From: an uncultured Bacteroides sp.
GTDB taxonomy: Bacteria > Bacteroidota > Bacteroidia > Bacteroidales > Bacteroidaceae
Length of the DNA: 64,000 nt
NCBI RefSeq assembly: GCF_963678425.1
Contig: NZ_OY782855.1
Coordinates: 434,001 to 498,000 of the forward strand
Direction: 5' to 3'
The position numbers were made by a program, and so were the translations under genes. Position 1 is the first letter of the stretch. The number at the start of each line of letters is the position of its first letter. The notes below the pieces were generated by a model, which searched no databases, was not told the DNA's origin, and saw only the letters and a list, made by a program, of their open reading frames with translations. Of the stretch, positions 59,988 through 64,000 are shown piece by piece.

Positions 59988-60881
59988 CTAACACTTAATA
60001 TTAAGCTCAATCAACACCGCACGAATCTTTTCAAATGTAGTGATACGTGTGGGAACAAGCGGCAGGCGAAGTTTATTTTCAATCATTCCCATAGCGTTCA
60101 GCATTGATTTTACTCCAGCAGGATTACCATCCACAAAGAGCAGGTCGAATAACTCGGTAAATTTATGGTGGATGGAAAGAGCATTTGCATAATCTCCAGC
60201 CAATGCTAGACGGGTCATTCTGCTGAATTCACGCGGAAAGGCGTTACCGATAACTGAGATTACGCCAACAGCGCCAAGAGTAATCAGAGGAAAAGTAATG
60301 CCATCATCACCTGAAAGCACATTGAAGTCTTCGGGCTTGTTTTTAATAATATCGTCCATCTGAGTGATATTTCCTGAAGCTTCCTTGATTGCTACGATGT
60401 TTTTAAAGTCACGTGCTAAACGAAGGGTTGTTTCTGCAGTCATATTTACGCCTGTACGCCCTGGAACATTATATAAAATGACAGGTAGGTTTGTTGCGTT
60501 TGAGATTGCTTTGAAATGCTGATAAATTCCTTCCTGAGATGGTTTGTTATAATAAGGCACGACGGACAAGATGGCGTCTATTCCTGTAAAATCGTCATGT
60601 TTAAGAGTTTCGACAACAGCTCTTGTATTATTTCCTCCAACGCCTAAGACAATTGGAATCTGACCATTGACACGCTCTATGATTAGTTTCTGAATTTTAA
60701 TCTTTTCTTCGGCTGAAAGAGTTACAGCTTCAGCTGTAGTTGCCAGAATAACCAGAAAGTCTGTTCCGTTTTGAAGTTGATAGTCTACCAATCTGATGAT
60801 TGCTTCATAATCAACACTTTCGTCTTCTTTGAATGGGGTAATAAAAGCTACGCCCATACCTCTTAATTTTGACTGTATCAT
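59988..60881 (-). CDS. dapA: 4-hydroxy-tetrahydrodipicolinate synthase
   Basis: A 297-residue class I aldolase of lysine and diaminopimelate synthesis. It begins GMGVAFITPFKEDESVDYEA. The Schiff-base Lys is in NIVAIKEASGNI and the Tyr in PVILYNVPGRTGVN. It condenses pyruvate with aspartate semialdehyde. ligA lies upstream on the same strand 103 bp away, but a -7 box of its own lies between them. Confidence 0.96.
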   Translation of the reverse strand: MIQSKLRGMGVAFITPFKEDESVDYEAIIRLVDYQLQNGTDFLVILATTAEAVTLSAEEKIKIQKLIIERVNGQIPIVLGVGGNNTRAVVETLKHDDFTGIDAILSVVPYYNKPSQEGIYQHFKAISNATNLPVILYNVPGRTGVNMTAETTLRLARDFKNIVAIKEASGNITQMDDIIKNKPEDFNVLSGDDGITFPLITLGAVGVISVIGNAFPREFSRMTRLALAGDYANALSIHHKFTELFDLLFVDGNPAGVKSMLNAMGMIENKLRLPLVPTRITTFEKIRAVLIELNIKC

Positions 60882-60914
60882 AAGTGTTATTGTAATCTAA
60901 AGGTATTTATGCCG

Positions 60915-60922
60915 CAAAAGTA
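60915..60922 (-). promoter_or_regulatory. -7 box of dapA
   Basis: The reverse strand reads TACTTTTG, an exact TAnnTTTG, 34 bp before the dapA ATG. Confidence 0.55.
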
Positions 60923-60983
60923 CGAATATTTTCTATTTTTACTATACGTAAGTGATGAAAATAATTTATTTCGTGTTAAATGG

Positions 60984-62978
60984 TTACAATATTTGCTCTA
61001 AGAACTCCTCTTCGCTAACAATTCGTATACCTAATTTCCCGGCTTTTTCCAGTTTGCTGGGACCCATATTTTCGCCAGCGAGTATAAAGTTTGTCTTTGA
61101 TGAAATAGAGCCTACGTTCTTTCCCCCATGTTGCTCAATCATTGATTTGTACTCGTCTCTTGAATGATGAGTGAATACACCACTTATAACAATTGAGAGC
61201 CCTTTTAGTTTATCGCTTACCTTTTCGTGTTCCTCTGAGCGGGTAAAATTAAGTCCGGCTTCTTTTAATCTGTTAACCAGTATAATATTCTTTTCGTCAG
61301 AGAAATAATTCACAATGCTTTGTGCTATTTTTTCTCCTATTTCGTCAACCTGTACAAGGGTTTCTAAAGTTGCATGCTCCAGTTCTTCAATAGAGGCAAA
61401 GGATTTTGCAATTTTTTTAGCCACCGTTTCTCCAACGAATCTGATACCCAATGCAAAAATAACTCGTTCAAATGGCACATTCTTAGAGGATTGGATTCCA
61501 TTTACTATGTTTTCTGCAGACTTTTCTCCCATTCTGTCCAGACCTCTTATTTGATCAGTTGTCAGAGTATATAGGTCGGCCGGAGTGCTAACTAATCCCA
61601 GCCGGTAGAATAAATCGACTGTTTCGGGACCTAATCCGTCAATATTCATGGCTTTCCTACTAATAAAGTGCTCTATCTTCCCTTTTATTTGAGGTGGACA
61701 AGCGGTTTCGTTAGGACAATAGTGTGCAGCTTCTCCTTCATAACGTACTAGTTTTGAGCCACATTCGGGGCAATTAGTGATAAATTTCACCTTTTCACCG
61801 ATCATGAAGCGGGATTTTGTATCCACTCCGGTAATTTTAGGAATAATTTCACCGCCTTTTTCAACGTAAACCATATCGCCAATGTGAAGGTCAAGGCCTT
61901 CAATAATATCGGCATTGTGGAGCGAAGCACGTTTTACAATGGTTCCTGAAAGTTGAACGGGGTCCAGATTAGCTACAGGAGTCACTGCGCCTGTTCTGCC
62001 CACCTGGTAAGTAACTTCATTGAGACGGGTCAGGGCCTGCTCAGCCTGAAATTTATAAGCAATAGCCCATCGAGGTGATTTAGCTGTGTATCCTAATGTT
62101 CTTTGTTGACGCAAGGAATTGACCTTCAAAACAATACCATCAGATGCTACCGGTAGATTTTTGCGTTCAGTATCCCAATAATTGATAAAATTAAAGACTT
62201 CCTGGAGTGTTTTACATTTTCGGATATCTTCCGAAATCTTAAATCCCCACTGATGTGCGGTTTGAAGATTCTCAAAATGGCCATCGCATGGCAATTCTTC
62301 ACCCAAAATATAATAAAGATATGCGTCTAATTTTCGGGAAGCTACAATAGATGAATTTTGTAGTTTAAGAGTTCCAGAAGCAGCATTTCTGGGGTTGGCA
62401 AAGAGTGGTTCTTCACGTGCCTCTTTTTCCTGATTCAATTCTTCAAAGACTGACCATGGCATCAGAATTTCTCCCCTGATTTCAAACTCTTGGGGATAGT
62501 TATTCCCATGAAGAACTAAGGGGATGGTTTTGATAGTCTTTACATTATCCGTTACATCGTCTCCTTTTTCGCCATCTCCCCGGGTTACGGCCTTTACTAG
62601 CTTCCCGTCCACATAAGTTAGTGAAATAGAAGTTCCATCGAACTTAATTTCGCAGCAAATCTCAAAATCCTCATTTAATGATTTGCGTACACGCTCATAA
62701 AAATCGGTAACTTCCGATTCTGAATAAGTATTTCCCAATGAAAGCATTGGATATTTGTGAGCAACTTGTTCGAAGTTCTTGCTAATATCACTTCCCACCC
62801 GCATTGTTGGTGAATTTTCATCATAATATTCAGGGTATTTTTCTTCGAGTTCCTGAAGTTCTTTCAGGAGTTCATCAAATTCCAGATCGGATATTTTAGG
62901 AGAGTTCAACACATAATAGTTATGGTTATGGTGATGTAGCTCAGCACGTAATTGCTCTATTTTTTCCTTTGCAGTCAT
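60984..62978 (-). CDS. ligA: NAD-dependent DNA ligase
   Basis: 664 residues from the ATG at 62978. A longer in-frame start at 63038 would begin upstream of the promoter (-7 box at 62998-63005), so I prefer MTAKEKIEQLRAELHHHNHN. Order: Ia domain, adenylation domain with active-site Lys in CEIKFDGTS (KxDG), OB-fold, four-Cys zinc finger (NCPECGSKLVRYEGE with CPNETACPPQ), helix-hairpin-helix repeats and a C-terminal BRCT domain (KGLSIVISGVFTHHSRDEYK). It joins Okazaki fragments and repair nicks. It is divergent from trmD. Confidence 0.96.
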   Translation of the reverse strand: MTAKEKIEQLRAELHHHNHNYYVLNSPKISDLEFDELLKELQELEEKYPEYYDENSPTMRVGSDISKNFEQVAHKYPMLSLGNTYSESEVTDFYERVRKSLNEDFEICCEIKFDGTSISLTYVDGKLVKAVTRGDGEKGDDVTDNVKTIKTIPLVLHGNNYPQEFEIRGEILMPWSVFEELNQEKEAREEPLFANPRNAASGTLKLQNSSIVASRKLDAYLYYILGEELPCDGHFENLQTAHQWGFKISEDIRKCKTLQEVFNFINYWDTERKNLPVASDGIVLKVNSLRQQRTLGYTAKSPRWAIAYKFQAEQALTRLNEVTYQVGRTGAVTPVANLDPVQLSGTIVKRASLHNADIIEGLDLHIGDMVYVEKGGEIIPKITGVDTKSRFMIGEKVKFITNCPECGSKLVRYEGEAAHYCPNETACPPQIKGKIEHFISRKAMNIDGLGPETVDLFYRLGLVSTPADLYTLTTDQIRGLDRMGEKSAENIVNGIQSSKNVPFERVIFALGIRFVGETVAKKIAKSFASIEELEHATLETLVQVDEIGEKIAQSIVNYFSDEKNIILVNRLKEAGLNFTRSEEHEKVSDKLKGLSIVISGVFTHHSRDEYKSMIEQHGGKNVGSISSKTNFILAGENMGPSKLEKAGKLGIRIVSEEEFLEQIL

Positions 62979-62997
62979 ATTTTCGGATTGTTTTAGG

Positions 62998-63005
62998 CAA
63001 AAATA
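62998..63005 (-). promoter_or_regulatory. -7 box of ligA
   Basis: TATTTTTG on the reverse strand matches TAnnTTTG, 19 bp before the ATG at 62978. This excludes the start at 63038. Confidence 0.55.
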
Positions 63006-63051
63006 GCTATTTTCTTCATGAATATCTGTCATGAACATGCATAATTATTTG

Positions 63052-63059
63052 TACTTTTG
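63052..63059 (+). promoter_or_regulatory. -7 box of trmD
   Basis: TACTTTTG matches TAnnTTTG and lies 15 bp before the ATG at 63075. It covers the TTG at 63057, so that TTG cannot be the start. Confidence 0.6.
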
Positions 63060-63074
63060 CAAAAAAATAGAGCT

Positions 63075-63749
63075 ATGCGTATTGATATAATTACAGTCTT
63101 ACCCGAGATGATTGAAGGATTCTTCAATTGTTCCATTCTCAAAAGAGCTCAGAATAAAGGACTTGCTGAGATTCATATTCATAATCTTCGTGATTATACA
63201 ACAGACAAGCATCGCAAGGTAGACGATTATCCGTTTGGCGGTTGTGCCGGAATGGTCATGAAAATTGAGCCTATTGAAAGATGTATAAATTCCTTAAAGG
63301 CTGAAAGAGAGTACGATGAGGTGATTTTTACCACTCCTGACGGGGAACAGTTTGATCAAAAGATGGCAAATACACTGTCTTTGACTAATAACCTGATTAT
63401 TCTTTGCGGACATTTTAAAGGAATTGATTATAGAATCCGGGAACACCTGATAACAAAGGAAATCAGCATAGGAGATTATGTCTTGACTGGTGGCGAATTA
63501 GCTGCAGCAGTAATGGCTGATGCTATTATTCGCATTATCCCCGGCGTTATTTCCGATGAGCAATCGGCTCTTTCAGATTCTTTCCAAGATAACCTTCTGG
63601 CAGCTCCAGTTTATACAAGACCAGCTGATTATAAAGGATGGAAGGTTCCTGATATTTTACTATCAGGTCATGAAGCCAAAATAGCAGAATGGGAATTTTC
63701 GCAATCGCTCGAACGAACCAAACGTTTAAGACCAGACTTGTTAAAGTGA
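63075..63749 (+). CDS. trmD: tRNA (guanine-37-N1)-methyltransferase TrmD
   Basis: 224 residues from the ATG at 63075 (MRIDIITVLPEMIEGFFNCS). The SPOUT trefoil-knot region is seen in LIILCGHFKGIDYRI, REHLITKEISIGDYVLTGGE and SLSDSFQDNLL-like SALSDSFQDNLLAAPVYTRP. It methylates G37 of tRNAs to keep the reading frame. It lies divergently from ligA, and the start is set by the -7 box just upstream. Confidence 0.96.
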   Translation: MRIDIITVLPEMIEGFFNCSILKRAQNKGLAEIHIHNLRDYTTDKHRKVDDYPFGGCAGMVMKIEPIERCINSLKAEREYDEVIFTTPDGEQFDQKMANTLSLTNNLIILCGHFKGIDYRIREHLITKEISIGDYVLTGGELAAAVMADAIIRIIPGVISDEQSALSDSFQDNLLAAPVYTRPADYKGWKVPDILLSGHEAKIAEWEFSQSLERTKRLRPDLLK

Positions 63750-63845
63750 TCGTTAATCAAAATATTTCTTAATCTTAGAGAATTCTTCTTGAATGCTAAA
63801 AGATTTATTAACCAATAATTCAGGTTATAACCTAGAGATATACAT

Positions 63846-63885
63846 AAAAAGGTATACACTTTCAACTGACTTAGTGTACACCTTT
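63846..63885 (+). terminator. Probable trmD terminator
   Basis: AAAGGTATACACT pairs with AGTGTACACCTTT (one G-T pair) with a loop. The T-run is weak, so this is a modest call. The remaining 115 bp to the window end show nothing I can support. Confidence 0.5.
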
Positions 63886-64000
63886 CTGCATTTATCTTTA
63901 GACCTTTTTTAAAAGGTAAGCTGAATAATTATCTAAACTATCAGCTATAAATTGTTTAATTATCAGATTAAATTTCTAAAGCACCAATGATATCTTTTAC

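Noticed and set aside
62979..63038. Longer N-terminus for ligA
   Set aside because: It would start upstream of the ligA -7 box and adds 20 residues not typical of LigA.
63057..63074. TTG start for trmD
   Set aside because: It overlaps the -7 box; the conserved protein starts at the ATG of 63075.

Overview
The window looks like chromosomal DNA of a member of the Bacteroidales, most likely Bacteroides or a close relative. The evidence is a complete BatA-BatE/MoxR operon, the small DUF4295 protein between rpmG and ftsY, GH35 and OmpA-type envelope proteins, and promoters of the Bacteroides type (-7 box TAnnTTTG, -33 box TTTG/TTG about 19-21 bp upstream) in front of many genes. The DNA is AT-rich. 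Shine-Dalgarno sequences are not evident before most genes, as expected for this phylum.

Layout. Positions 1-706 hold the leader-distal end of a CRISPR array whose cas genes and leader lie to the left, outside the window. Positions 700-2770 are a decayed zone with a umuD tail fragment, an intact DUF1003 membrane protein and a frameshifted DUF4332 pseudogene. A GNAT acetyltransferase, an OmpA-family porin-like protein, a membrane-anchored peroxiredoxin-like protein lacking its catalytic cysteine, sbcDC and a secreted GH35 beta-galactosidase follow (2.8-12.6 kb). A gene-poor zone (12.7-15.1 kb) carries one small outer-membrane barrel gene and traces of broken genes, then a stand-alone AbiJ N-terminal-like protein and tamB (reverse strand).

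From 20.5 kb come a response regulator with a degenerate receiver, map, and a four-gene cluster (GT2, two-repeat LAB_N protein, ArnT/PMT-like transferase, UDP-glucuronate epimerase) that reads as an envelope sugar-modification pathway. It is followed by tsaD, cinA, rpmB-rpmG-DUF4295, ftsY, rimO, and two HU-fold genes. The second of these is an HU-transmembrane-LysM fusion, which is the most intriguing protein here.

A 22-bp degenerate tandem repeat precedes the moxR-DUF58-bat operon (34.1-43.3 kb), which ends with a PAP2 phosphatase. A small DNA-binding-like protein, a double universal stress protein, a complete IS4-family element, a TPR protein with gyrA (reverse strand), clpC, htpG, a patatin/beta-barrel type Vd autotransporter, three tandem tRNA-Arg(ACG) genes, a complete ISAon1/ISL3-type element, dapA, ligA and trmD complete the window.

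Both insertion sequences are intact, have perfect ends and target duplications, and sit at transcription terminators between convergent units, so they split no gene. No single wholly new system is proven. The best leads are the HU-TM-LysM tether, the four-gene glycosylation cluster, the two proteins with lost catalytic residues, the 22-bp TGTACA repeats and the AbiJ-like gene. All family assignments come from reading motifs, not from database searches.
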